Source: Endothia cerciana
Lineage: Eukaryota; Ascomycota; Sordariomycetes; Diaporthales; Cryphonectriaceae
Reading direction: 5' to 3'
DNA: 64,000 nt
Assembly: GCA_026119935.1 (NCBI GenBank)
Contig: JALRMH010000002.1
Location: 372,001 to 436,000 of the forward strand
Below the pieces are notes generated by a model that was given only the letters and a program-made list of their open reading frames with translations, was not told the DNA's origin and made no database searches. Shown in pieces: positions 20,009 to 30,351 of the stretch. The translations under genes and the position numbers were made by a program. Numbering within the stretch: position 1 is the stretch's first letter; the number at the start of each line of letters is the position of its first letter.

Positions 20009-20494
20009 GTTTTCCTTTCAGATCGAAGTATAATGCACTTTTGTAGAAATGAGGGCAATGATACGTGAATAGTGGCTGACAGGATTCTCTGATCGAGGGG
20101 GTGGCTGCTTGATGTATTAAGCAGGCATGCATAACCAGCTCAACCATTGCTATTTGTTATAACATATTTTAAACAAGTTAAAGTTTATTTTAAGCCATTT
20201 AATTACTACCTGCGTTTCACTTTTAACGTGTTATTATTAGTTACACGGCGTTATTAGTTAATTTTAAGTTACCTGTTTTCAAAAAACATTGGTAGAATGA
20301 GGGAATTGTTTCTTAACCACTATTACCCAGGTAGATTCTTTGGTCTAAAATGGAAATTTATTACAATGTGCTGGCTGTTTTGACATTCTGTAGCAGCTAG
20401 GTATAGCGAGCAAGACAAAGCTAGGTAGACATCTAAATCTTGTATTCCCCATCGGCCAACTTGAGAAGATAAATCAGGACACAGCAGAATTTGC
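20009..20494. other. Intergenic, AT-rich
   Basis: About 0.5 kb of AT-rich DNA with TTAAGTTA-like words and nothing gene-like. Confidence 0.6.
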
Positions 20495-21319
20495 TTATAT
20501 CCCCCAGAATTTGACTAGTTTCTTCGCGTCCGAGTCACGGTCATAACTATGGGGTACACTGGCGTCTTCCACTTCTGCATGCTCACGTTTGCGGAGCTTG
20601 CTATGCTCACCATTGTCCTTATCCTTAGATTTATGCTTTATATCACGCTTCTGACCGCTCTTCGATGGCGTTGGAGGACTGGCTTCCTGATCAGACTCCT
20701 CCTTGATAGGACGCAACCCATGGATTATCGACTGCTTCCCCCTGTCCTTCCTGGGGGGTGTTGGGGCAACTTTAATCTGTGGAACATCCGAATCGTCCGA
20801 ACTATCAGTGCCACTCGAGGTCTCCTCGGTCTCATCATCATCTCCGCGCCGCCTCTCAAGATGAGTTTTCTCGGCCTCTGCACGACTTCGAGATGGACAG
20901 GGCAGCAAAGGGAGCCCAAGTTCAGAGCGCCGTGGAAAGGTATTCAGAACCAGCAATTGGACTTGCAGATGCTCCAGAAACCTTTCATTATCTCCAGAGG
21001 TCGAGGCATCCGATTTCAAGATAGACCCGTGTTTATCGAAGTTCAATTTGTTCTCCATGACGTAGTCCCACATAATCCCTATAGAGCGAAGCTGATCACG
21101 AACTGTTTTGAAATCATCCCAGGTAGGCTTTTCTAACATGTGCTCGAGTTCTTCAATAGTAGCGGTTGTGGTCAGCCCGAAGATATCCTTGGCAATGTTT
21201 CTTTCGGCGGAGCTCAGTGGAGAGAGTTTGCGTGAGCTGGTGATGGCTTTCTCAAAGCGTTTTTGAAATGCATGAGAATAGATCTTCTCTTGATCGCCAA
21301 TCATTGGAGTAAAAGACAT
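20495..21319 (-). CDS. Unrecognised protein with charged disordered C-terminus
   Basis: A single exon of 274 residues from the ATG at 21319 (the open frame extends three codons upstream without an ATG). Residues 1-120 look helical and folded (HAFQKRFEKAITSSRKLSPL, SAERNIAKDIFGL, WDDFKTVRDQLRSIGIMWDY). The second half is low complexity: DDDETEETSSGTDSSDDSD, then Lys-rich (KHKSKDKDNGEHSKLRKREH). No family recognised. Probably nuclear, by its basic runs. Confidence 0.6.
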   Translation of the reverse strand: MSFTPMIGDQEKIYSHAFQKRFEKAITSSRKLSPLSSAERNIAKDIFGLTTTATIEELEHMLEKPTWDDFKTVRDQLRSIGIMWDYVMENKLNFDKHGSILKSDASTSGDNERFLEHLQVQLLVLNTFPRRSELGLPLLPCPSRSRAEAEKTHLERRRGDDDETEETSSGTDSSDDSDVPQIKVAPTPPRKDRGKQSIIHGLRPIKEESDQEASPPTPSKSGQKRDIKHKSKDKDNGEHSKLRKREHAEVEDASVPHSYDRDSDAKKLVKFWGI

Positions 21320-21589
21320 GTTGTACAAATAACTTTGCGGCGGTTGTTAGAAAATCTGCTTAGGGTGGTATGAAATGTACAGAGGTCCTACAGGTTTTAT
21401 GCAAAGAAGTTAGCAGGTTAATATTAACCATTTAGACCTTAAAATAGCCTTTAAAAGGAAATGTCTTATCATTGTTACAGCCGAAATTTAACAAGTTATT
21501 ATTGACAAAAGAAACTAGTACATTCTTGACCGTATATTATCATAAAGCAGCTTCTAGTATAACAGCCCGCCTATTATCCAACCCGATAT

Positions 21590-22597
21590 TTAGGAACTTT
21601 CCACCATTGAGCGATCGAGCCCGCGAAGTCGCTCATGGAGGGTGTTCCAGGTTCCCCGGATCATAGTGACGTTTGTGAAAGTGAAGCACGCGGGCGGTGG
21701 TTGTTTAACCAGGAATCTTAACAGACCATCCTCCGAAAAGCAAACGTTGTCGAAGTGAGCAGTTTGGAGGCAGGGTAATACGACCATGAACATGGGCAGA
21801 GTCATAGGCCTCTCCATCTTGAAGCTGATGTACATGTGCCGCAGGTTGCGGAATGCTGCGATAAACTCCACGGCGGATGCCCGGTCGCTAGGATTGATCT
21901 CCATCTCCTCAATGTGTAAAGACACCACGTGTTCCAGAACGATTTTGGGTTCGTAGGGTTGAAAGCTATTGCCAATTCGCAAGTTGGTGATGCGAGGAAA
22001 AAGGTTCAGCGCGGGGAGGATTCGCTGTACAGCTTCCTTCGTGTGGCCCCTGAAGGAGGGCCGGAGCCAGATCCTCTTCATCAGGGCTTTGTATTGAGGT
22101 TTTCCTGACGCGAGCCATGCCCAATTGGGGATATAGTTGATTCTTAGCGTTGTTAGAGATGGTAGCATCGCAAGGACATTTGCGAAGTTTCTGAGATCGG
22201 AGTCGGTTGTTCTCTTGCGTTCGATATCAATGAAACATTGATACTCGGAAAAAGCAGCATCGACCGCCTCATACAGCGATGATCCAGTCGGTACCCAGAG
22301 GTCTTTCCCGCCAAAGAGCAAAGGATGCGTTTCCCAGTTGTGTTTCTGACAGATAGGCCATTCGCAATGATAAATTGAGAGCGTCTTGGTAAACGTGGTC
22401 GACGACGGGGCGGCAGCTAGAAATTGAATCAGCCTCTGGAGGGACTCTTCAGTGTTGAGGACAACTAAGTGATGAGCTAGGACGACGTAACCTCCACGGG
22501 CCCAGGCGCTGCAAACGCAGCGAAAGGCTCGGAGGTCCTCGATGGAGGTCACCTGCCACGCAATGGAAGTCAAGATCTCCTCGGGGATGTGGGCCAT
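21590..22597 (-). CDS. F-box protein with leucine-rich-like repeats
   Basis: 335 residues from the ATG at 22597. The F-box is at residues 2-40: IPEEILTSIAWQVTSIEDL followed by RAFRCVCSAW, the Skp1-binding pattern. The rest alternates Leu/Ile-rich strands and loops (LPSLTTLRINYI, FPRITNLRIGN, FRNLRHMYISF, LPCLQTAHFDNV), as in the LRR-like substrate-binding part of fungal F-box proteins. It would act as the substrate adaptor of an SCF ubiquitin ligase; the target is unknown. Single exon, no lesion. Confidence 0.75.
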   Translation of the reverse strand: MAHIPEEILTSIAWQVTSIEDLRAFRCVCSAWARGGYVVLAHHLVVLNTEESLQRLIQFLAAAPSSTTFTKTLSIYHCEWPICQKHNWETHPLLFGGKDLWVPTGSSLYEAVDAAFSEYQCFIDIERKRTTDSDLRNFANVLAMLPSLTTLRINYIPNWAWLASGKPQYKALMKRIWLRPSFRGHTKEAVQRILPALNLFPRITNLRIGNSFQPYEPKIVLEHVVSLHIEEMEINPSDRASAVEFIAAFRNLRHMYISFKMERPMTLPMFMVVLPCLQTAHFDNVCFSEDGLLRFLVKQPPPACFTFTNVTMIRGTWNTLHERLRGLDRSMVESS

Positions 22598-23257
22598 GGT
22601 ACCTGGGACTGGGAGCAATGGTTGTCAGGACCAGGCAGTTTGTCAACTGCGGCCCGTATAAGTAAGCTGAAGTGATGCGACGAATTGTCCAATCCAGAAC
22701 AGACTTCCCTGGTTTCACTGTTGTTATTTTTGACCAAACAAAGGGACATGCAGTCATCCCTGGACGGCGTCTCGCGATCCAATGGAAGAGCGTTGGCGGA
22801 GAGGGTGTCCTTGGCCTGAGCGGTTCAAAAATAAACGCTGCAGCGAGGGCGATTCGCCGGAAGTTATTTTAATCTCTAGATCACCAGGACGCTTCTGCAA
22901 ATGGCCGACAAAAGGTATGAGTACGCCTCGAGGACTACACAAGGGGGCCTTGGAACCATGGAACCTTCCACTCTTATGGTTATAGAAAGCTGCAGAGACT
23001 ATTACCGCTGTTCTTTGCCCTCGTCGAGCCCCTAGGAGCTTATCCGTCACTCTTCTACACTTGCCACTGTATTACCGCACCAACGGGTAATTCTCAATGT
23101 TGCCTCACAGAATGACTTCTCAAGATAATCAGTAATTCTACCATCCTGAACATCTCTTCATACACTAATCCCTAGCAAATCAAGTGCCTCGCAGGAGCTA
23201 GACAAGGTCTTCCCTTTCACGCCGCCACCTGCATCTGCAACGGGCATAAAGGAACAT
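22598..23257. other. Intergenic, no gene seen
   Basis: About 0.65 kb between the F-box gene and a small MADS-like ORF. Short overlapping ORFs on both strands show no family resemblance. Confidence 0.5.
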
Positions 23258-23488
23258 ATGGAGAAGGCACGCAAAGCCCGGCAGCACCTCTTAACAAGAT
23301 TTTGCCATCGACGTCAAACCATGATGATGAAGGCTCGTGACCTTCACCGGGACTTTAACGCAGACGTATACCTTGCAGTTAGGAGAGAGAACAAAGTGTA
23401 TACCTATTGCTCTACGACGGAGAGCTGGATCCCGTCGGAAGACGAGTTGGTGAGCAAATGCACTAATTCATGGTACTTTCTCCGCTGA
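23258..23488 (+). CDS. Mini MADS-box-like protein
   Basis: 76 residues with ATG at 23258. Residues 8-50 fit the MADS core: HLLTRFCHRRQTMMMKARDL (compare TFSKRRNGLFKKAxEL) then ADVYLAVRRENKVYTYCST (compare DAEVALIIFSSxGKLYEYSS). An Arg/Lys-rich lead (MEKARKARQ) stands for the DNA-contact arm. It ends soon after the MADS core, so it lacks a dimer-extension or regulatory region unless spliced onward: the 3' flank reads on after a possible splice near 23455. The third such ORF in the accessory half. Confidence 0.4.
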   Translation: MEKARKARQHLLTRFCHRRQTMMMKARDLHRDFNADVYLAVRRENKVYTYCSTTESWIPSEDELVSKCTNSWYFLR

Positions 23489-24690
23489 CAAACACAGAAT
23501 AAAATGTGGCCTATGCCAGAAATGTTCGGCCCGGGAAAAATGGAAGGGTTGAGCGGACGGAGGAAGCAACGGATGACGGAAAAGGCCTCGAGGCTACGTC
23601 GGCAGGTCGGATGAACTTCTGCATAATTCAGTCCTGGGTCACCTCACTCAGGACCTCGAGGGGGTAAGAAGAAAGGAGAGCATGGGCTAAGTTCATCTTG
23701 ATAGAACCCTGAAATACAATGTTTGAGCTTCTACCATACGGCAGTCATCGCCTCATTCATCACCAACGGCTGCCAACCTTGGAGGGTGCCATCGACGAGG
23801 TCACTAGCAAGGCTCGTGCCTCCAACACCCAAATTAACTTTGAACTATCATGGCATCTGCTGCAGCTCTTGTGATAGATTAGTACTTTTGTGCATACATA
23901 GACGCTAAGTTGTTTTGTCATGTGGACCGAGACAAATGGTATCGAGATGGAGGTTGCTGAAGCCTCTTTAAAAGGCTAGCTTGGTCCCGACAGTCTGGAT
24001 CCGAGGCTCGTGCATCCAATTGGCGTTTCAAAAAGCGCGCTTACCACGCTTACAAGCCCCAATAAGTGCACGGTTCGTTCCTGCAAGCAAGGAACAAGGG
24101 TTTAAACTCAAATTTCTAGGGTCGCAGCAAGACGACTAGCATTCGATTCAACAACTACCTAGGTAGGTATGTCGAAGCCTTCAAGGCCATCTTAGCCAAC
24201 CGTGGACACCTGAATCCCAACACCAGTGCAATCCAAGCAATCTTGCAATTTCCAGTGCAAAGTTGCGTTTCATTTCCTTGCGCTTATCTTAGACTTGTTG
24301 GTCGTGTCTGCCCTTCGTCGAGAGTGTGAGCTACCGCGGTCCCGAAGTTCCACGCGGTGACGCTTTTGTTTCACTTCCATCCTGCAATCAGGTTAATTAG
24401 TACTCCGTTCAGTACTTGGTGAGCCTGTACCTACCATTCTGTGGCTAGAAAGGCGCAGAGCAGCGCGATCGATAATTTGGCGAAGAACATAGCACTCAGT
24501 TAGATTTCGAATATTTGTGCGCGCTTCCTGCCTGGGTGAGGTTGCGCGGTCCTGGACTGAGCTTGCATTTAAAGCGTGCTCTTAATATATGTTGGCTTAA
24601 TGTTACCAAGGTGAGGGCCAACGTGTTGGAGATTCCCCTTCTTTTGAAAGAAGGGTAGTAAATAAAAAGAAGCCGTCTATTTTTAACAGG
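23489..24690. other. Long intergenic stretch
   Basis: 1.2 kb without a supported gene. Contains an ACCTAGGTAGGT word near 24160 and AT-rich flanks. A 61-codon ORF at 23723-23908 has no support. Confidence 0.55.
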
Positions 24691-25194
24691 CTAGAAAGAC
24701 GCGACGCTATACTCGCTCCCTGAATCTGTGCCTGATTCTTTCAAACTCGAACAACTGTCGTGTCCAAACATTTCCTTTCCGGCGTAAACACGAACTTCTT
24801 CGCCGCCAGAGCTGGCCGATAGCTCTACAGGTTGGGTCAAGCTGGGGGTGCGCTGACCATGGCGCTGCACAAGATCCTGGTACTCGTGAAAGGCGCCGCT
24901 GATGGTATTAGCCATCTGTGCCACTTTATACCTCTGTTCTGCGTATTCTCGGCATAAATTCTTGTTCTCTTCTCGGAGATGCTCAAGTTGTCGTCGTAAA
25001 TTTTCACACTCCGTTTGGGACTCGTTCAGTTCCTGTTCGAGGTTTTGGCGTTTGCGGCGCAATGGTCGCAGCTCAACGTCCCCATTGATCTCGCAGTGCC
25101 GCCGCGTCTTAGTTCGCAAGGGCAAGGGACCCGCATTGTTAGCTTCTTGGCGAGGCGGTAGAGGTGGGAGGGATTTCTCCTTTAGAATCCCCAT
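24691..25194 (-). CDS. Coiled-coil protein, unrecognised
   Basis: 167 residues with ATG at 25194. It starts with a Pro-rich segment (EKSLPPLPPRQE, a possible SH3 ligand), then a basic run, then about 60 residues of heptad-patterned coiled coil (residues 48-105: LEQELNESQ, LRRQLEHLREENKNLCREY). The last 50 are Ser/Gly/acidic. The ORF could also be the last exon of the minus-strand coding material just upstream (25.4-25.9 kb), but I could not find an in-phase join. Confidence 0.55.
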   Translation of the reverse strand: MGILKEKSLPPLPPRQEANNAGPLPLRTKTRRHCEINGDVELRPLRRKRQNLEQELNESQTECENLRRQLEHLREENKNLCREYAEQRYKVAQMANTISGAFHEYQDLVQRHGQRTPSLTQPVELSASSGGEEVRVYAGKEMFGHDSCSSLKESGTDSGSEYSVASF

Positions 25195-25436
25195 GTCGTG
25201 GTAAACGGTGGCTGGCTTCTCTAAGTCTGGGAACTGCTCCTGGGCACCAGCTGCTTATAAAAGCCCGCAAGGCAGACAATTTGGGTTAGTGTCGCATGTC
25301 AATAAATTTAAAAAAATAACCTGTTAAAATTTGCGCTAACCTCCAAAGTCTGTCAAGCTAGGTACGTATCTCGCACCATGGTCATGGTGCCCACCATCAC
25401 GCCGCAGCCTGATCTGTACTCTCCTCACTGCCGTTC

Positions 25437-25919
25437 TTACAGATCTTCGACGCTGCCACGGGACCCAGGAAATAAATTCTCCACCAATGTAGTGGTAAAC
25501 ATAGCCAGTAGCCTTTTCAACTTGTCCAATACGTCCAGGATTCCCGTTGCCGCAGTCTGCTGTCTTTGCATGTGGGTTTCCGTGATGAGTTTGAGATGAC
25601 CCAGATGTCCTTCCACCTTCAAGATAGAGTCTGCGATAATAGCCAAGTGGCCACATGTGTTCTCGAGAAGCCTTGTTCCCTGTCAGTAGAGACCGAGTGT
25701 GGTGCAATTCCGACATGTCACATACCTGACTTGGCGGTCTCCCTCCAGTGGAGCAGATATGAAACCTGGCATCTCGCCAGAATTCGGGAAGTTCTGGAAG
25801 CCTGGAATATCCATTGGGAAAGTGTCATCCGTTCTAAGAAACTCTGTAATGCCTGTGAAGTCGATGAGGGACTGGTCCAAGCTGTTATCAGTAGATTCTT
25901 CTGGGGCCGTTCATATTCA
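25437..25919 (-). CDS. Probable small two-exon gene, splicing unresolved
   Basis: Two coding-looking segments on the minus strand. The upstream one (about 25919-25730) reads APEESTDNSLDQSLIDFTGI and onward to GDRQV. The downstream one (about 25680-25437) reads HLAIIADSILKVEGHLGHLK through ILDVLDKLKRLLAMFTTTLV and stops; it is an amphipathic helical stretch. Between them lies a GT...ACAG stretch of about 47-52 nt, but the good donor (GTATGT) puts the second segment out of phase, and only a poor donor (GTCAGG) keeps it. No ATG lies in frame at the 5' end. Either a real gene with a missed exon or an early pseudogene. Confidence 0.35.
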
Positions 25920-26214
25920 TGATGTTGAATATCACTGGTGCTTGTGCAGCTGACATTGAGCTTCTACAGGCCTCTTGCCTGGTAAGTGACCTTTATATGC
26001 TCCGAATGGCGTCTAAGACGAATTTAGGCGCCGGGCTAGGACCCTAGCGAGATCGCAGATTGCTAAATTTACCCTGTTATTTTTTCACTCTTTGCAGATT
26101 AAGATCCATGTCGACTTGAGATCTCGAGGATCTATAATATGCCGATCAAGACTCTAGACTTGTCTCTTTAAGGTACCGACTCATGCACAACGGATCACAC
26201 CCACAACCGCAACA

Positions 26215-27093
26215 ATGAGAGCGCTTCTGACACTGCCTGTACTCCTTGCTCTTTCGTCTTGGGCGTCTGCCCAGACGCTCCTTCCTTGTATCTCTTCCCC
26301 GGTGTTAGCCCTTGAGGCGGGGAATTCTGTGATCTCTGCTGCGTCCGTGTTCTCATCAGACCATAACTTAGTGGACAGAAACACAGCTGATGATTCTTAG
26401 CATCGAAAATCCACTGAACGAGACCTGCCAGGCTACCGTGGTTTTCTCAGATCTCAATTTCCTTCCTATTACCTTTTCCTTTGAGAATGTTTCGTGTCTT
26501 GGTCTCGAAGCCGTGGCCTTCTCTATGCCACACGGCGTACCCAACGGAAGTGCCGCGTTGACTTGGTAAGCACTTTAGTACGTGGGGATGAGACAGAGAC
26601 TCACTGTCATATACTCTTCAGGCAGTGCCCAGGGCTACCCTCATCCTGTATATTCGCCATTATCTCGGGTGGGACGAGCGACCCGTCTTTGTCTTTACAG
26701 GCCAGTGGGACTGTGAGCTGTGTTGCCCCGTCAGAAACGCCCCAAACAGTAAGCTCACTGCTCCCTTTCGACAATCCTGGCACAAAAAGCATATTCCCTC
26801 TCTCTGTGACGCCCAACACCTCCAACGCAGCCACACTCGAGACGAGTTCCATCACACCCTCCTTAACGCCCAACGGTATTAGCTCAACCTCGAGCGCAAC
26901 CCACACTCCTCCTGGTCAGAGTACTGCTCCCACGTCGGCTTCAAGCGAGGACTCCATTTTTGCGAGCAGCTTAGCCTCGAGAACCAGCGTACCGCCATTC
27001 TCGGCTGTAGTGCTGTCCATCATCTCCACCCTTACAGTCACACAGACCGTTTCTGGCGCTTGTCCCAGAGCTCCTACTGGTCTACCAAAATAG
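26215..27093 (+). CDS. Secreted Ser/Thr-rich protein
   Basis: Three exons fit in phase: 26215-26328, 26372-26565 and 26622-27093, giving 259 residues. A clear signal peptide (MRALLTLPVLLALSSWASA) should be cut after ASA. The mature part starts with a beta-rich domain holding several Cys (LPC, NETCQATVVF, NVSCLGLEA, WQCPGLPSSC, VSCVAP), and N-x-S/T sites are frequent. The last 110 residues are Ser/Thr/Pro-rich, as in heavily O-glycosylated cell-surface stalks. A hydrophobic stretch (FSAVVLSIISTLTV) lies near the end but is followed by polar residues, so a GPI anchor is doubtful. The first intron is only 43 nt. No family recognised. Confidence 0.6.
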
Positions 27094-27302
27094 TTGGATG
27101 TTTGTTGGTGATAAGAATGCAGTACTGGCGATAAGTGAAAGGATAATCCTGTTGCAGCGTGCTATTTACGTCGTTCGTTGTGGGCTGTTCGCGCTTAGCA
27201 TCCAGGTTCTCTACCTAGGTAGTCTATTTCTGTCTTTACAATAAAGCGTCTTTTATTCTGGCTGTCTATAAATGTCCCCAGTGGATCAAATCACTCTCTT
27301 CA

Positions 27303-27810
27303 ATGCCTTCGTACCACAACCCTTTCTCATCTGCACCTCACATTGTCGATTATCTGACACCATTCACCATGGACCTGCCCAATCTTCGCCCTCCGCCCAC
27401 CTACACGACCTATGGTGGATTTGGTTACCCCACTTTCGATGACACCACCGTCAGACTGCCTCCATGTCATTCTCTGGTGGAAGATCGCGGCATGATTTGC
27501 TACCTCATGGAGGAGGTCGGACGCCTCTCTCGTGAGCTGAAGCTACTCAGAGAAACATGCAATGCTCGCCACGCTTTCGCCCTCCGGGTCTCCTTTGTAG
27601 GAATACCCACGTTAGTATTTACGTTCAAATTCATGGCTGACAATACGATAGGAGAGCACCGATCAGTCCCCCGCACACTCGGAGTCCTCCCAGGCACGAT
27701 CAGGTTTTGTTGCACCCGGGGCCTTCGGGCCATTCGATCCTCCAACGCCTGCCCCATTCGACCTCCCGAGCTCTACTGAATCCCCAGCCACGGAAGGTTG
27801 TGAGCTTTGA
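27303..27810 (+). CDS. Small unrecognised Pro-rich protein
   Basis: Two exons, 27303-27596 and 27652-27810, join in phase to 150 residues. The N-terminal half is Pro/Thr/Tyr-rich (LRPPPTYTTYGGFGYPTFD). A short helix follows (MICYLMEEVGRLSRELKLLR) that could form a coiled coil. The second exon is again Pro/Ser/Phe-rich (FGPFDPPTPAPFDLPSSTES). Function unknown. Confidence 0.45.
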
Positions 27811-27971
27811 GGATTGAGTTGAAGACATCTCGATGCAAAGTCAGCGCTCTATACATATATACGGAAGTGGAATTTCGCTCGTTCTTGCTCTTGCCATATA
27901 CATGTATGCAAAGGATTGTTGCTAGCCACTGAAAACAACTTGCAACCAGTCCAATTCATTCGTTCCCCACT

Positions 27972-28473
27972 ATGTCCGATCAAATCGATAGTCAGAATCA
28001 GAATAACTCGCAGAATGTGATTCTATGTAGTCGTGAGCGGAGATGGGAGGCCCCAAGGCTCTACAATGTCCTGACCAACGTTGAAGGTTAGCTACTTAGG
28101 TAGAGCCTATCGGGGATCAGACCGTGACGAGGCCGAACGAGGCATTGTTCAAGCCACATACCTCGTTCTCACGATACCCTTGGACATATACAGCAATTCC
28201 TATCAAATAATAAACCGCCGCATTCGTTCCTTGATGCAAAAGCAAGGCCACTGCTACGGCAACTGGACAGACGCAGAAACGCAGCCTGAAACTGCGATGG
28301 AACTTCCGCCCTATGCGGTCAAGCAACGGCCACTCCAGAACTAATACAGAGAAACCGCATACCAGGTTCATGAGTTGAAGGATCGGCACTGGTTTGACGA
28401 TGCAGTTAAGACGATCGGTGAAGTTGTCGAAGAAGATCTTGGGATTGAAGAAGCCTACTATCGACGCAGCTAA
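27972..28473 (+). CDS. Possible small multi-exon gene, unresolved
   Basis: An ATG at 27972 opens QIDSQNQNNSQ...RRWEAPRLYNVLTNVE, ending at a possible donor (GTTAGC) near 28086. A downstream open stretch ending at TAA 28471-28473 reads RHWFDDAVKTIGEVVEEDLG and looks coding. The middle could not be joined in phase. No family recognised. Confidence 0.25.
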
Positions 28474-28891
28474 CTGATCTGCGCATGTCAGCGTTCAGCT
28501 CAAATGGAAAACGGCCCCGGCGGGTCTTGAGACATACAGAACGCAGCAGTCAGCGTGATCAATCGAGCCAGATGCACTTTCACGAGTCGCGCCATGTTGT
28601 TTCACACACGCCACGCTTGGAGCTCTAGAGTTGGACGAGGCTGTACGAAATGGGATAGGCCAGCCTTGTGTGAACCTTTCGTGTCAGTGGTTATTTTTAA
28701 CATTCCGGTAAAGAACCGGAAGGCCCAGGAGAAGACATAATCCAAGCATCGCGAAAATAAAAGCGGCAAAAAATAACAGCTTAATTTTATTTATTGAAAG
28801 TTGAATAAGAACTGTGCAGAATAGATAAGACCCGCCGGCTTGCACCTCATTTGGTTCTGGGCAACGCTTGCTGTCATCCCAGCTTTCCAGC
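28474..28891. other. Intergenic
   Basis: About 0.4 kb, AT-rich near 28760-28810. Nothing recognised. Confidence 0.5.
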
Positions 28892-29721
28892 ATGGCTACA
28901 CGGCGACAAAGCAGCGACAGCGATGTGGTCATGCTGTCCCCTATGCCCGCTGGCTCGGGTCCAACCCAGAGTTCAGAACAGCCCAGGTGGCAACCACGAC
29001 TCGTGGTACAAAGCCTTATTCTGCCGAATGCGAGACTAGATTTCGCCCATAGCATCAGTGATATTTATGAGTTCTGGTTGCAGCTGCTGCGGAACACAAC
29101 GCTACCGCGTGATATTAAATGCACAGATGCCGGTGTCGTCCACGCCTTCCAGACCATAGATCAAATCATTGACAATGAGAGCCAGTTGTCTAGACTCGCG
29201 TATGTCCAGCTATCACGGTTTTTAACCTCATTGAGAGCTGTGGTGGCAGTGGATCGGAAGCACGGGAGAATCTACACCACTGTCGGCTACCGAAACGCCA
29301 GCGTCGCTCTTGATATCTACATCAAGGCCCAGACACAATTTGACACGCCGGAGGCTCTCCGGAAAAAGCTCAACAGGCGCATCCGCATAGCAAAGCGGTG
29401 GAGTCACCTTGGAGGCAGCTCCCTTCTGCTGTTGCTTGTCCACTCCCCGGCGGCTGGGCAGATCGTGTAGGTAAGGCACCCTATGAGTGCAGGTCCGTCA
29501 TGATAACCATGATCTATCCAAGGGCGAATCCTACAGTGACGAACGACAATCTGAAGACACTCGCTAATGAGATCCTTCTCGCATACCCATCCGAGCTTAT
29601 CCGTGCGGCGACCTGTCTTGCTAACACAGCAGAGCTGGCGGTGCAGGCTGGAGCTGAAGTCAACACGAACAGGGCGGACAATAATGTCATGGCGTTGAAG
29701 AGGATGCTTACAGGGTCTTAA
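28892..29721 (+). CDS. Unrecognised helical protein, junction unresolved
   Basis: The first segment runs from the ATG at 28892 to a TAG near 29470 (192 residues). It has a Ser-rich start, then helical stretches (SDIYEFWLQLLRNT, VVHAFQTIDQIIDNE, AYVQLSRFLTSLRAVVAV) and LGGSSLLLLLVHSPAAGQIV. The second segment (about 29495-29721) reads VMITMIYPRANPT through LIRAATCLANTAELAVQAGA. The two frames would join as QIV-SVMITM if only 26 bases (GTAGGT...GCAG) were removed, which is too short for a normal intron. Either the break is a small indel or the protein ends at 29470. Function unknown. Confidence 0.45.
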
Positions 29722-30351
29722 ACAGCGAGCTGGGTCTGGGTACGAAGTAGCAAATTGAAATAGTGACATGATCCATGCTAACTTCGGTGACTGAGTCTGC
29801 TGTTACTTTTTCGTGCCTGATTTGGTGATTCTGATGGTGCAAATATGCCAGCCTTCCAACGCGATGGCGGCTTTTTGGTGTCTGTTTTTGGTGCCTTCAT
29901 CCACGCCTCGTTTCGTGCCTGAGCTTGTGCTGTAGTTCGTGCATGGATTCATGCTTGTTTTCGTAGTTGGGGGCCCGACCAGCATGTCAGCATGTCAGCC
30001 GCATTTCCCGGGCTCGGATAAAGCTCCGGTGGCGCGGGGGTGAGCCGGGCACCAGGGCGCTTGTCGTGATTTAGAGTTCAGCGGTTATTGGTGTTTTGAA
30101 AGCCGTTTTGTCTTGTCCAGCCAATCATGATAGATTGGAATGCAACCATCAGTACGGGGTACGGATCCGCTGGACTGCCTTCGTCGACGTCTGCCAGTAG
30201 GCTGCCCACATGGCACTCCGCCCAGGCCTTGTTCTGTTCCAAAGTTCCTTTACCGTGACCAATCTGCGATGTCAACCCGCTTCCCCTTCTTTTAATTGCG
30301 TGAAACACTGTCGGCACTGCGCAGGTCCAGAGCCCTTCGATCACGCTTCAA
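29722..30351. other. Intergenic
   Basis: About 0.63 kb with no supported gene; contains the promoter of the next gene. Confidence 0.5.
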
